NCBI GenBank assembly: GCA_900542525.1
Contig: UQNZ01000006.1
Span: 1 to 64,000, forward strand
Reading direction: 5' to 3'
DNA length: 64,000 nucleotides
Origin: an uncultured Eggerthella sp.
Lineage (GTDB): Bacteria; Actinomycetota; Coriobacteriia; Coriobacteriales; Eggerthellaceae
The position numbers and the translations under genes were made by a program. Of this stretch, positions 43,933 to 53,765 are shown piece by piece; within the stretch, counting starts at the first letter, position 1, and each line of letters opens with the position of its first letter. Under the pieces are notes generated by a model. The model ran no database searches and was not told the DNA's origin. It was given only the letters and a program-made list of their open reading frames with translations.

Positions 43933-45453
43933 CTAACGGAGCGAATTGCCCGCGTACGGAGTCTTGTCCTTGAGTACAACATCGTGTGCGCCGCCCTCAA
44001 CGATCGAGGTCGCACTCACAACCGTGAGCTTCGCACGCTCCTGTAATTCAGGAATGGTGAGCGCGCCACAATTGCACATGGTTGACTTCACCTTCGCCAG
44101 ACTCAGATCAACGTTATCTTTGAGCGAACCAGCATAAGGAACATAGGAATCCACGCCCTCTTCGAAGGTCATGCCCTTCTTGTTGCCGCCCATATCGTAG
44201 CGCTGCCAGTTGCGCGCACGAGCCGAACCTTCGCCCCAGTATTCTTTCATATAGTTGCCGTTGATGTTGACCTTGTTCGTAGGGCTTTCATCGAAACGAG
44301 CGAAATAACGACCGAGCATGAGGAAATCAGCGCCCATAGCCAGCGCCAGGGTCATATGATGGTCATAAACGATGCCGCCGTCGGAGCAAATGGGCACGTA
44401 AACGCCTGTTTCCTCAAAGTAATCGTCGCGCGCCTTGGCAACTTCGATAAGCGCAGTTGCCTGACCACGACCGATACCCTTCTGCTCGCGCGTGATGCAG
44501 ATCGAGCCACCGCCGATACCGACCTTCACAAAGTCTGCGCCAGCATCCGCCAAGAAGCGGAAGCCTTCCGTATCGACCACGTTGCCTGCACCCACCTTGA
44601 CCGAATCACCATAGTGATCGCGGATCCAAGCGATGGTCTTCGCCTGCCATTCTGAATAGCCCTCGGAGCTATCGATGCAGAGCGCATCGGCGCCTGCTTC
44701 AACGAGCGCCGGAACGCGCTCTTCGTAGTCGCGAGAATTGATGCCCGCACCGACCAGATAGCGCTTATGCGCGTCGAGAAGTTCGTTAGGATTGGATTTG
44801 TGGCTCTCATAGTCCTTACGGAAAACCATGTAGAGCAAGTTGTCGTCCTTATCGACGATGGGAAGCGAGTTGAGCTTGTTATCCCAGATGATGTCGTTGG
44901 CTTCTTTGAGCGAAGTGTCTGCCGTGCCGACGATGAGGTTCTCACGCGGCGTCATGAAATCCGTAACGGGCGTGTCGAGGCTCATGCGAGAAAGACGATA
45001 GTCGCGACCGGTAACCATACCGAGCAACTTGCCCTGTGAACGACCGCCTTCAGTGATAGGCATGGTGGTGTGACCACGGCGATCCTTGAGCTCGACCACA
45101 TCGGCCAACGTTGCCGTGGGCGGAAGGTTGGAATCAGAACGAACGAAGCCTGCCTTGTGATCTTTCACGCGCGCGACCATAGCGGCCTGGCTCTCGATCG
45201 ACTGCGAACCATAGATGAAGGAGATGCCGCCCTGCTGCGCAAGCGCGACGGCCATCTTGTCATCCGAAACGGCCTGCATGATAGCGGAAACCATGGGGAT
45301 AGAAAGCGTGATGGCGGGTTCTTCGCCCTTCTTGAACTTAACGAGTGGAGTTTTCAGACTTACCGCCTCGGGAACGCAGTCGGATGAAGTGTAGCCCGGC
45401 ACCAGCAGGTATTCATTGAAGGTGCGTGAAGGTTCTTCGAAATAGTAAGCCAT
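43933..45453 (-). CDS. guaB: Inosine-5'-monophosphate dehydrogenase
   Basis: 506 aa enzyme for the first step of GMP synthesis. Active-site Cys is in GGGSICITREQKGIGRGQ. Two CBS domains lie between about 105 and 220 (TLADVVELKDRRGHTTMPITEGG, NSLPIVDKDDNLLYMV). The flap sequence differs from E. coli-type enzymes and the C-terminus is extended, matching the variant seen in other Coriobacteriia and some protist-like forms. A TATAAT box lies 60 bases upstream (45512-45517, minus) with a poor -35. Confidence 0.95.
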   Translation of the reverse strand: MAYYFEEPSRTFNEYLLVPGYTSSDCVPEAVSLKTPLVKFKKGEEPAITLSIPMVSAIMQAVSDDKMAVALAQQGGISFIYGSQSIESQAAMVARVKDHKAGFVRSDSNLPPTATLADVVELKDRRGHTTMPITEGGRSQGKLLGMVTGRDYRLSRMSLDTPVTDFMTPRENLIVGTADTSLKEANDIIWDNKLNSLPIVDKDDNLLYMVFRKDYESHKSNPNELLDAHKRYLVGAGINSRDYEERVPALVEAGADALCIDSSEGYSEWQAKTIAWIRDHYGDSVKVGAGNVVDTEGFRFLADAGADFVKVGIGGGSICITREQKGIGRGQATALIEVAKARDDYFEETGVYVPICSDGGIVYDHHMTLALAMGADFLMLGRYFARFDESPTNKVNINGNYMKEYWGEGSARARNWQRYDMGGNKKGMTFEEGVDSYVPYAGSLKDNVDLSLAKVKSTMCNCGALTIPELQERAKLTVVSATSIVEGGAHDVVLKDKTPYAGNSLR

Positions 45454-45511
45454 CTAAAACTCCTTCGCGTTAGTGTTTTCGTTCTTTGTTCTCATACTTC
45501 GTAATGTTCCT

Positions 45512-45517
45512 ATTATA
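45512..45517 (-). promoter_or_regulatory. Candidate guaB -10 box
   Basis: TATAAT on the minus strand about 59 bases before the guaB ATG at 45453; -35 region does not match TTGACA. Confidence 0.35.
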
Positions 45518-45560
45518 GAGACCTTACGCACTTTTGCGCTGCGCATCTCGAAAAAAACTT

Positions 45561-47576
45561 TTAGTGCTCGAGCGCCTCGTAGTAAACCTCGGCCAGATCC
45601 TTCACAGGCATGGTCGAATCGTGGAACGCCACACCATCCGAGAGCATGGTCAAGCAGAACGGGCAGGCCGTCACAAGCACATCCGCCTTGGTCTCGAGTG
45701 CCTGTTCGGCACGCATATGGTTGATCTTCTTGCCCGCAGGTTCTTCGAGCCACATGTGACCACCGCCTGCACCGCAGCAGAAGCTCTTCGATTCGTTGCG
45801 CTCCATCTCGGTCAAGCGAACGCCCGCTCCTTGCGTGAGCACCGCACGCGGCGCATCATATTCGCCGTGGTAGCGCCCCAAATAGCACGAATCATGGTAG
45901 GTAACCTGCTGGTATTCCGAAGCGCCAGGCTTGAGTTTCCCCTCTGCGATCAGTTGCGCCAAAAGCTGCGAATGATGCAGCACCTCGAAGTTGCCGCCCA
46001 TCTGCGGATAGTCAACCGAAAGCGCCTGCAGGCAATGGGGGCACTGCGTAACGATCTTCTTCACGCCCGCATTGTTCAGCGTCTCGATGTTCTCCTGCGC
46101 GAGCATATAGTAGAGGTATTCGTTGCCCAACCTGCGCGCCGAATCGCCACAGCATTTCTCCGCGTTGCCCAAGATCGCGAAATCAACGCCCGCTTGCTTC
46201 ATCAAATGCACGAAGGCTGTTGCCACCTTTCGGCTGCGCGCATCATACGCACCCGAACAACCTGGCCAGTAAAGATACTCGGCCGTTGGGTTCTCTTCGA
46301 TGGTTGGCACATCCAAATCGCGCGTCCAATCAATGCGCTTCTGCCAGCCAATGCCCCACGGATTGCCGTTCGTCTCCAAGTTGCGGAAGGTCTGCTGCGC
46401 CTCAGGCGGGAATGCACTTTCCATGCACACCTGATAGGTGCGCGCTTTGATGTCCTTATCGGGATGGACCACGCGCGCAGGACAAAGCTCGCTGCACGCA
46501 CGGCACGTCGTGCACTGCCAGAGCGCATCTTCCGAAATGACCGTGCCCACGACCCCTTCATCCAGAAGCGCTTGCTGCTCTTCGGTGCGCGCATCTTCGG
46601 GAACCTTCAGCAAAACCTCGCCGCGCGTTTTGTTCTGCGCCGCAATGTTCTGGATGAAATGCATCGGCGAAAGCTCTTTGCCGCTCAAATACGCAGGGCA
46701 ATTCTCCTGGCAACGACCGCACTTAATGCACGCCTGCGCATCGAGCAAGTCCTTCCACGTGTATTCCTCGAGCACGCGCACGCCCATGGTCTCGAGCTCT
46801 TCGTCCTCGAAGTCGATCGGCTCGAGCGTACCGGCCGGTTTGAGCGACCGATAGTAATAGTTGCCCGGGATGAAGAGCACGTGAGCCATCTTGCTGTAGG
46901 TGAACAGCGCCAAGAACGAAAATGCGAGCACCAAATGGCTCCACCACACGATCTGGTGCGTGAGCGAAAGCGCTTGCGCATCCATGCCCGAGAACATGAG
47001 CGCGAACAGATATCCCACCGGCGACCAGAGCGCCCACGGGTCGTTCGTGCCCACGATGCGCAGCCCTTCAGTGGTGAAGCCAGAAAGCAGGATCAACAGC
47101 AGAAGCACAAGCCACACGATATCGACCGTGTTAGTTTCAAGATGCTCGTTGGTGCGCGCGATACGGCGCACGAGAGCGATGACGATGCCGATCGCGCACA
47201 CCAGTCCCGCAAGATCGATACCGAGCGAGAAGAAATACAGATAGAACGGGCCGTACAAGATGGGGATGCCAAAATGATCCTGGAGCGTGGTGAGCGCCGT
47301 AGCAACGAACAAGAACAGCATGCCCCAGAAGATGAACAGGTGCATGATGCCGGATGACTTCTTCTTCACCACGCGCTTTTGCGAGAACACTTCCTTGAAC
47401 GCGCCGAAAAAGCGCACCTTTTTATTGTCTGAAAGGTCTTCGGGCGCGCCAAGCTTCCAAAGGCGATAGCGACGATAGAAGAAGATCGCGAAGCAGGCAA
47501 CGACCACGCCGAACAGGAAATACATGATCCACTGACCGGAAATGTTCCAATATAGCTCTCGTGTTGCTTCTTGCAT
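45561..47576 (-). CDS. Membrane Fe-S oxidoreductase, HdrD-like ETF:quinone oxidoreductase
   Basis: 671 aa. About six N-terminal helices of NarI/HdrE type (residues 20-240) with histidines for heme, then two 4Fe-4S motifs (CIKCGRCQENCP and CTTCRACSELCP) and two CCG domains (CCGDSARR, FCCGAGGGHMW). This architecture matches the ETF:menaquinone oxidoreductase of anaerobes (DUF224/HdrD-like), which moves electrons between ETF and the quinone pool. Last gene of the ETF operon, 87 bases after etfA. Function is inferred from family and position. Confidence 0.9.
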   Translation of the reverse strand: MQEATRELYWNISGQWIMYFLFGVVVACFAIFFYRRYRLWKLGAPEDLSDNKKVRFFGAFKEVFSQKRVVKKKSSGIMHLFIFWGMLFLFVATALTTLQDHFGIPILYGPFYLYFFSLGIDLAGLVCAIGIVIALVRRIARTNEHLETNTVDIVWLVLLLLILLSGFTTEGLRIVGTNDPWALWSPVGYLFALMFSGMDAQALSLTHQIVWWSHLVLAFSFLALFTYSKMAHVLFIPGNYYYRSLKPAGTLEPIDFEDEELETMGVRVLEEYTWKDLLDAQACIKCGRCQENCPAYLSGKELSPMHFIQNIAAQNKTRGEVLLKVPEDARTEEQQALLDEGVVGTVISEDALWQCTTCRACSELCPARVVHPDKDIKARTYQVCMESAFPPEAQQTFRNLETNGNPWGIGWQKRIDWTRDLDVPTIEENPTAEYLYWPGCSGAYDARSRKVATAFVHLMKQAGVDFAILGNAEKCCGDSARRLGNEYLYYMLAQENIETLNNAGVKKIVTQCPHCLQALSVDYPQMGGNFEVLHHSQLLAQLIAEGKLKPGASEYQQVTYHDSCYLGRYHGEYDAPRAVLTQGAGVRLTEMERNESKSFCCGAGGGHMWLEEPAGKKINHMRAEQALETKADVLVTACPFCLTMLSDGVAFHDSTMPVKDLAEVYYEALEH

Positions 47577-47663
47577 GCCGCTCCTTTATCTCTTGCCGTC
47601 CCGCACGATTTCAATTCACATGAACGCTATTCTGCGCGGGCCCTTTCATCCGCCGAACCTGCG

Positions 47664-48653
47664 CTAGGCTTTCAGCTTCTTCACTTCCTCGACCATGAGC
47701 GGCACCGCTTCGAACAAGTCGGCCACGATGCCATAGTCGGCGATGCGGAAGATGTCCGCTTCCGGATCGTTGTTGATAGCCACGATGCAACGCGACTGGC
47801 CCATGCCCGCCTGATGCTGGATCGAACCCGAAATACCACAGGCGATATAGAGCTGCGGCGCAACGATCTTGCCCGTCTGCCCTACCTGGAACTGCTTGTC
47901 CATCCAGCCTTGCTCGACCGCCACGCGCGAGGCTCCGATCGCAGCACCCAGTTCGTCTGCAAGCGGCGCAAGCACATTGGCGAACCCTTCGGGACCATTC
48001 ACGCCGCGACCACCCGAAACGATGAACTCCGCATCACGCAGATCCACACGCTCGGATGCCACGCGCAAGACATCTTTCACCAGCTGGCGAACATCACCGA
48101 AGCCTTCTGGCGCTTCACGCACGATGGTCGCACTGCGCGATTCGTCCGCATCAGCGATCGCGAACGCTTTGGGACGCAGCGTGACCAGATTGAGCTCATC
48201 GTTGTTGGAAAAGACGCAGTTTTCCAAGATCTTGCCCGAATACGGCGAACGCACATATACGGGCTCCGCGCCCTTATCTTCGATCGCGACGATCTCGGAG
48301 ATGAGACCAGCATCGCAGCGCTCAGCGATGAGCGGCGCCAGATCCTGCCCAGTCGAAGATGCGGTGAACATGATGAGGCCCGGCTCGTGCGCCTTGATGA
48401 GAGCTTCAAGTGCTGCCGCATACGCATCGGGCGTATAATTCGCAAGTGCTGGGTCATCGACTACGATCACCTGGTCAGCGCCATACTGCCCCAACGCAGC
48501 AAGCGCCGCCTCGTCAACACCGCTCCCGAACACCACTGCTGCAACGGGCACACCCTGAACATCGGCCAAACGACGCGCTTCGCTCACGGCCTCGTAGGTA
48601 ACCTTATCCATCGCTCCATTGCTATATTCTGCAAATACCCAAATGGCTGCCAT
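47664..48653 (-). CDS. etfA: Electron transfer flavoprotein alpha subunit
   Basis: 329 aa. FAD domain intact: VSGGRGVNGPEGF, GASRVAVEQGW, QVGQTGKIVAPQLYIACGISGSIQHQAGM and INNDPEADIF. Partner of the etfB 15 bases upstream. Canonical EtfA, unlike the FixB-like protein at 50.7 kb. ATG 48653. Confidence 0.95.
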   Translation of the reverse strand: MAAIWVFAEYSNGAMDKVTYEAVSEARRLADVQGVPVAAVVFGSGVDEAALAALGQYGADQVIVVDDPALANYTPDAYAAALEALIKAHEPGLIMFTASSTGQDLAPLIAERCDAGLISEIVAIEDKGAEPVYVRSPYSGKILENCVFSNNDELNLVTLRPKAFAIADADESRSATIVREAPEGFGDVRQLVKDVLRVASERVDLRDAEFIVSGGRGVNGPEGFANVLAPLADELGAAIGASRVAVEQGWMDKQFQVGQTGKIVAPQLYIACGISGSIQHQAGMGQSRCIVAINNDPEADIFRIADYGIVADLFEAVPLMVEEVKKLKA

Positions 48654-48668
48654 GTTTTCCCTCCTGCC

Positions 48669-49451
48669 TTAGAGCACGTTCGCTTCGTTGGCCAACAGTT
48701 GCGCCGTTTCTGCCACCGCATCGGGCGCGTCGCCTTCGATGATGCGCCCGCCTGCACGTTCTGGCTTGAGCGCATACGACCTCACGCTCGTTTTTGCGAT
48801 GGCGGGGCCAACCTGATCAGGCGAGATACCAAGCGCAGCAAGATCTTTTGCGTCGATCGGCTTTTTCTTCGACTGCATGATATCGCGCACGGTCGGGTAG
48901 CGCGGCTCAGCCAATCCCTGCTGGGCAGTGAACAGAGCTGGCAGCCCAACTGACACTTGCTCAACGCCATCGGCAAGCTCGTGATCAGCGAGCGCGGTAT
49001 CTCCTTCGACCTCAAGACCCGTGATCCAACCAACCTGCGGAAGTCCCATGATCGAAGCAACGCGCGGCAACGTTTGCGCACGCGAGGTGTCGCCCGACTT
49101 ATAGCCGCCCAAGATGATGTCAGGCTGCTCTTCGGTAAGCACCGCCGCGAGCACGCGCGCCTTAGCCTGGGGATTGGTCGTGTCGATCGCTTCGTCATCG
49201 ATGAGGATCGCGCGATCGGCCCCCATCGAAAGCGCATGGCGAATAGCGGGCACCTCATCTTGCGAACCCACCGTAACGAGGATCACTTCGCCACCGTTTT
49301 GCTCCTTGAGCTGGACCGCTTTCTCCACGGCGAATTCTGCATAGGGATCGATGATGAGCGCAGCACCTTCGGTGGATACTTCCCCATCGCTGCCGAGCGT
49401 GATGAGCGCTTCGGTGTCGATGGACTGCTTCACGCAAACTGCTATCTTCAC
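48669..49451 (-). CDS. etfB: Electron transfer flavoprotein beta subunit
   Basis: 260 aa (MKIAVCVKQSIDTEALITLG). The Adenine-nucleotide-binding segments VLTVG..GADRAILIDD and LGGYKSGDTSRAQTLPRVASIMGLPQVGWI are canonical. Forms a heterodimer with etfA. Between an acyl-CoA dehydrogenase and etfA in the operon. Confidence 0.95.
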   Translation of the reverse strand: MKIAVCVKQSIDTEALITLGSDGEVSTEGAALIIDPYAEFAVEKAVQLKEQNGGEVILVTVGSQDEVPAIRHALSMGADRAILIDDEAIDTTNPQAKARVLAAVLTEEQPDIILGGYKSGDTSRAQTLPRVASIMGLPQVGWITGLEVEGDTALADHELADGVEQVSVGLPALFTAQQGLAEPRYPTVRDIMQSKKKPIDAKDLAALGISPDQVGPAIAKTSVRSYALKPERAGGRIIEGDAPDAVAETAQLLANEANVL

Positions 49452-49487
49452 GCGTTAACTCCTTCTCTTTTTTGCTGGACGGGCGTC

Positions 49488-50636
49488 CTAGAGCGCGTAT
49501 GTTTTCTTCACTTCATCAGCAATGATCTTGCGCTGGATCTGGTTCGTGCCGCCGATGATGGTGAACGCTTTCGCATCGCGGTAGTAGCGCTCGACCGGGT
49601 ATTCCTTGCAGAACCCATAGCCGCCATGAACCTGCACCGCAACGGTTGCCGCCGCTTGAGCTGCTTCGGTACAGTAGACCTTTGCTGCAGCCACGCGCTC
49701 CTTCACATCGCGCGCATTGGTGACGAACGCCTCGATCGCATCATCAAGAATGCCCTCAGAAGCTGCCACGGCAATGCGCATGTCTGCAAGCTTGAACGAA
49801 ACGCCCTCGAAATCGATGACTGCCTGGCCGAATTGCTTGCGGGAATTGGCATACGTTGCCGAAGCAATGAGGCTCGCGCGCGTAATGCCGAGCGCCGTTG
49901 CGGCAAGCGCGATGCGTCCGCGGTTGAGCGCATGGAACGCGATCTGGGCACCCTGCCCCACTTCGCCGATAAGCGCGTCGATTGCCACCTCGACCTTGTC
50001 GAAGAAGATCGGGCACGTAGGGGAACCATGCAATCCAAGCTTCTGCTCATGCGCGCTGATAACCACCCGTTCATCGTGGGCATCAACGATGAACGCGCTC
50101 GGCTTCTTCTCGCCGTCCACTTCGACATTGGCGAACACACAGAAGTAATCTGCCACTGCCGCGTTCGAGATGAACATCTTGTTCCCGCTGATCACATAAC
50201 CATTTTCGGTCGACTTCGCGCTCGTGGTGAGCGAGAAAACATCCGAGCCCGCATTGGGTTCCGTGAGCGCAAAGCTGATCTTCTTCTCGCCTGCGATGAT
50301 CTCGGGCAGATAGGTGTTCTTCTGCTCATCGGTTCCGTAGGTCATGATCGCATCTGCGCCAATTGCAGCAACGAACAACATGAGCGCCACGGCGGGAGAC
50401 TCCTGCGCCAAACGCGTCACACATGCTGCCCAGCAGTTCACACTCACCGCGAACCCGCCCTGCTCTTCAGGCATGGCAAGACCGAAAAGACCCTGCTCAG
50501 CAAGGAGATCATAGATGTCTTGCGGAAATTCATCCACTTCATCGATCTCTGCCGCACGATCAGCGATAACGTCGGTGCACACACTGTCCACCATCGAAAG
50601 GATCATGCGCTCTTCTTCTTGCAGCTGATACATCAA
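49488..50636 (-). CDS. Acyl-CoA dehydrogenase
   Basis: 382 aa FAD enzyme of the ACAD family. FALTEPNAGSDVFSL (FAD/substrate contact) and the C-terminal CTEAAQAAATVAVQVHGGYGFCKEYPVERYYRDAKAFTIIGGTNQIQRKIIADE region, with the glutamate-bearing YRDAKAFTI, are typical of short-chain enzymes. Located between two ETF pairs. It would hand electrons to ETF; direction and substrate unknown. Confidence 0.95.
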   Translation of the reverse strand: MMYQLQEEERMILSMVDSVCTDVIADRAAEIDEVDEFPQDIYDLLAEQGLFGLAMPEEQGGFAVSVNCWAACVTRLAQESPAVALMLFVAAIGADAIMTYGTDEQKNTYLPEIIAGEKKISFALTEPNAGSDVFSLTTSAKSTENGYVISGNKMFISNAAVADYFCVFANVEVDGEKKPSAFIVDAHDERVVISAHEQKLGLHGSPTCPIFFDKVEVAIDALIGEVGQGAQIAFHALNRGRIALAATALGITRASLIASATYANSRKQFGQAVIDFEGVSFKLADMRIAVAASEGILDDAIEAFVTNARDVKERVAAAKVYCTEAAQAAATVAVQVHGGYGFCKEYPVERYYRDAKAFTIIGGTNQIQRKIIADEVKKTYAL

Positions 50637-50655
50637 AAACTCCTTCGTGCGATTT

Positions 50656-51570
50656 TTACTTGAGGGGATGAGCCTTGAAATACTCGATCATGCGCGGAAC
50701 GACCGTGTAGAGATCGCCCTTGCTGCCATAATCTGAATGCTCGAAAATGAGCGCGTAAGGATCGGTATTCACACACATGATCGTAGTAGCGCCGTCGCAG
50801 GCGACCATGTGCTGCGCTTGCCCAGAAATGCCGAGGGTGAGGTAGAGATCGGGCACCACCGTGCTGCCCGAGATACCCACAAGCGCTTCTTTGGGAAGCC
50901 AGCTCTCCGCTTCATAGATCGAGCGCGAGCAACCCATTTCGGCATCGATCAGGCTGCAGAGTTCGCGCACCATCTCAAGATCCTTCTCCTCCTTGATGCC
51001 GCGCCCTACGCTCACGATGCGCTTCGCGCTCGGCAGATCGACATCGCCCTTTACGCGCGGGCCGACCGAATCGAGCTTCACTTCATAAGCAGGCTCGATG
51101 AAGGGAAGCTCTGCCTCCGCGTTCTCACCGCTTGGCTCAGCATCAGGGAATGTTGCGGGGCGTACAAAATAGAACGATGTCGTGTCATCTGCGCCTTTGT
51201 ACTTGCGATTTGCCAGACCACCAAAATACATCGTAGTTGAGTCCTTGGCACTGGGAAGAGCGGTCACGTTCGAGATCACGCTTCCTCCCACGCGCGCTGC
51301 CACTCGTCCAAGCAGAAGCTGGATGCGTCGCGAAGATTCCGCGAACACCGCTGCTGGCTTCTCCTTCTCGATAAGGTCGACCAGGGCAAGGTACGAATCT
51401 TCCATCATGCGGCCTTCAGGCACCTCAAGGCGATAGACGGTATCAGCAACCCCAGGAGCTACGCTTGTAGTAGGAAGCGCGATAAGATCGACTTCGTCAG
51501 CGAATTGACGAGCGCCAGCACACAGCTCGACAACCGGCTGTTCGCGTTCTGCGATAACAAAGATCTTCAT
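50656..51570 (-). CDS. etfA: ETF alpha subunit, FixB-like
   Basis: 304 aa. C-terminal FAD domain with VSVGRGIKEEKDL, GCSRSIYEAESWLP, LVGISGSTVVPDLYLTLGISGQAQHMV and NTDPYALIFEHSDYG. These are closer to FixB/CaiE-type than to classical EtfA. The N-terminus is shorter than in the second EtfA. Five bases after the etfB stop; 19 bases before the acyl-CoA dehydrogenase start. Part of the same operon. Confidence 0.92.
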   Translation of the reverse strand: MKIFVIAEREQPVVELCAGARQFADEVDLIALPTTSVAPGVADTVYRLEVPEGRMMEDSYLALVDLIEKEKPAAVFAESSRRIQLLLGRVAARVGGSVISNVTALPSAKDSTTMYFGGLANRKYKGADDTTSFYFVRPATFPDAEPSGENAEAELPFIEPAYEVKLDSVGPRVKGDVDLPSAKRIVSVGRGIKEEKDLEMVRELCSLIDAEMGCSRSIYEAESWLPKEALVGISGSTVVPDLYLTLGISGQAQHMVACDGATTIMCVNTDPYALIFEHSDYGSKGDLYTVVPRMIEYFKAHPLK

Positions 51571-51575
51571 AGCGC

Positions 51576-52361
51576 TTACGCCCCCTCGGTCGTCAGATAC
51601 GTATGAACTTGCTCGATGAATTCATCGATGCCTTCATCGGTCGCTTCGAAGAACACCATCTTGCGTGGTGTTGGTTCAGGCACTTTCGTCTCAACGACCT
51701 CGTAGTTCGCTGGAGGAAGTTCAAGACCGATATCTTCCAAAGTTAGTTCATGAACAGGCTTGCGACCTGCACTCATGATATCCGCCACCTTGCAGGTGCG
51801 CGGTTGCGCCATGTCGGAAAGCACCGAAAGCACCGCAGGGGCCTGCATCTCGATGTGTTCGATCTCTTCATCGAGCTCGCGCGTTACCTTGATCGTGTCG
51901 CCTTCAGCAGTAAAGTCGATCACCGCATTCACATTAGGAATGTCCAGGATCTCGCCCAACTGAATGCCCATCTGATGAGCGTAGATATCGGCCGACCCAT
52001 CACCACAGATAACAAGATCAACATTGCCGATATGCTTAATGGCTGCCGCAACCGCTTGCGCTGTTTGGTGGGTTTCCGCATCTTCAAGTGCTTCGTCCAT
52101 CACCAAATAGACTTCGCTCGCACCGCGCGCTGCCACATTCTTACGCATAGTCGTATCGTGGATCTTCGTATCGCCTACGGTTAATGCGACAAGAGAATGC
52201 TCACCCTCTGAAGACTCAACGAACTGTGCCGCCGCTTCGATGGCATTCAGGTCATAAAGCGAAACAATATGTGGGACCGCCTGATAATCAAGCGTCTTGT
52301 CGGAATTAGTTCGAATAGCAACATCGTCATAAACGGACTTGAAACAAACAACGACGTTCAT
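51576..52361 (-). CDS. etfB: ETF beta subunit, FixA-like
   Basis: 261 aa (MNVVVCFKSVYDDVAIRTNSDKTLDYQAVPHIVSLYDLNAIEAA). FixA-type N-terminus; LVICGDGSADIYAHQMGIQLGEILDIPNVNAV is the nucleotide-binding region. First gene of the two-ETF operon. AGGAGATAG upstream of ATG 52361. Confidence 0.92.
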   Translation of the reverse strand: MNVVVCFKSVYDDVAIRTNSDKTLDYQAVPHIVSLYDLNAIEAAAQFVESSEGEHSLVALTVGDTKIHDTTMRKNVAARGASEVYLVMDEALEDAETHQTAQAVAAAIKHIGNVDLVICGDGSADIYAHQMGIQLGEILDIPNVNAVIDFTAEGDTIKVTRELDEEIEHIEMQAPAVLSVLSDMAQPRTCKVADIMSAGRKPVHELTLEDIGLELPPANYEVVETKVPEPTPRKMVFFEATDEGIDEFIEQVHTYLTTEGA

Positions 52362-52467
52362 CTATCTCCTTACAACTCTTTACTTCTCACCTCTGTTTAA
52401 GCAAAAAGAAAGAGGGAAGAGTTGCCCCTTCCCTCTTCTTTTATCCCTAGTGTAAGAGCTAAAAGGC

Positions 52468-53640
52468 TTACAGTTCGTCCTGGTTGCCCTTTGCATACTC
52501 TTTGAGGATGCCACGGCCAGCAATGTGGACCATGATCTCGACGGTGCCGCCACCGATCTGGAAACCACGGCAGTCGAGCATGAGGCGGGAAACGCGAGTT
52601 GCGTCGGTGTAACCGAGACCGCCCATGAGCTGGAGTGCACGAGAGCAAACGTCGGTAAGAGCAGGTGCACCATAGCGCTTCAGCATAGCTGCGTCGTTGT
52701 TGACCGGAATGCCGTTGTCGAGCTTCCAGCAAGTACGATACAGGAAGTTACGGGTGTTGGTCAGAGCGATCTGCATCTCGACGATGTGCTCCTGAACGAG
52801 CTGGAAGGTCTTGATGCCAACGCCGAACTGCTGACGCTCGTTGGTCCAAGCGCAAGCATCGTCCATAGCAGCCTGAGCTTCACCAAGGAGTTCTGCCAAG
52901 AGAACGCAGCGCTCCCACTCGAAGTTCTTCATGAGCTGCAGGAAGCCCTTGCCCTGCTCGCCGAGGAGAGCAGTCTCAGGAACGATGACGTTGTTGAAGT
53001 GGACCATAGCGAAGGGGTTGATCTGCATACCGATCTTGTTGAGCGGCTCGAGAACAACACCCGGGGTGTCCTTGTCAACGAGGTACATGGACATGGACTT
53101 GTTCTCAGGAGAAGGATCCTCGTCCTTGCAAACTACGATGAAGCCATTTGCATGCTCTGCAAAGGTAACCCAGGTCTTGGTGCCGTTGATCTCAACGTTA
53201 CCGTCGCCAAGCTTCTTAGCGGTAGTGGTCATGTAGATGTTTGCAGAACCTGCTTCAGGCTCGGAAATTGCGAGGCAGTAAGGAGGATAGCCATTCTCAT
53301 AGTAGAAGTCTACCGCGTACTTGATCTGCTCTTCGGTACCGAATTCGCAAACGTCAAACATGATCAACAGGTTTGGAGCCATAGGGATGTTACCACCGAT
53401 GTGGCAAAGCTCTTCGATAGCAATAGCCATGGTGACGTGATCGCAAGGGGTTCCGCCGTACTCAGCAGGAATACCGAGCTTACCGAAGCCTTCGTCTACC
53501 CAAGACTTAGCGATAGCAGAGTCGATGCCGCGGTTCTTATAAGCCTCGGCGATCTTCTCCTCAGGAAGATGCTCTTTACCCCATTTACGGATGTTCTCAC
53601 GAAGCAGCTTTTGCTCATCAGAGTAGCTATAATCTAGCAT
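52468..53640 (-). CDS. Acyl-CoA dehydrogenase (CaiA-like)
   Basis: 390 aa ACAD. AISEPEAGSANIYM and TLNGTKTWVTFAEHANG-type FAD contacts, DCRGFQIGGGTVEIMVHIAGRGILKEYAK at the C-terminus. AEHSMDYS-type N-terminus. Its own gene, 106 bases upstream of the FixA-like etfB, so probably the first gene of that transcription unit. CaiA-type enzymes reduce or oxidise carnitine-related CoA esters with FixAB; the substrate here is not shown. Confidence 0.93.
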   Translation of the reverse strand: MLDYSYSDEQKLLRENIRKWGKEHLPEEKIAEAYKNRGIDSAIAKSWVDEGFGKLGIPAEYGGTPCDHVTMAIAIEELCHIGGNIPMAPNLLIMFDVCEFGTEEQIKYAVDFYYENGYPPYCLAISEPEAGSANIYMTTTAKKLGDGNVEINGTKTWVTFAEHANGFIVVCKDEDPSPENKSMSMYLVDKDTPGVVLEPLNKIGMQINPFAMVHFNNVIVPETALLGEQGKGFLQLMKNFEWERCVLLAELLGEAQAAMDDACAWTNERQQFGVGIKTFQLVQEHIVEMQIALTNTRNFLYRTCWKLDNGIPVNNDAAMLKRYGAPALTDVCSRALQLMGGLGYTDATRVSRLMLDCRGFQIGGGTVEIMVHIAGRGILKEYAKGNQDEL

Positions 53641-53765
53641 GTTTTTCCTCCTTCAGGAAATCTTTCCTCTTGAACCTAACTTCTATCTTTAAGCGGGCAA
53701 AGCTCCAACATCGCCCGCTCAAGATCAAACGATTTTTGGCCTTACGACCAGGACTTTCGCCCTAC

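Noticed and set aside
45534..47357. 607-codon plus-strand frame opposite the HdrD-like gene
   Set aside because: Antisense shadow; the minus-strand reading has clear Fe-S motifs.
48957..50663. 568-codon plus-strand frame opposite etfB/acyl-CoA dehydrogenase
   Set aside because: Antisense shadow crossing two real genes.
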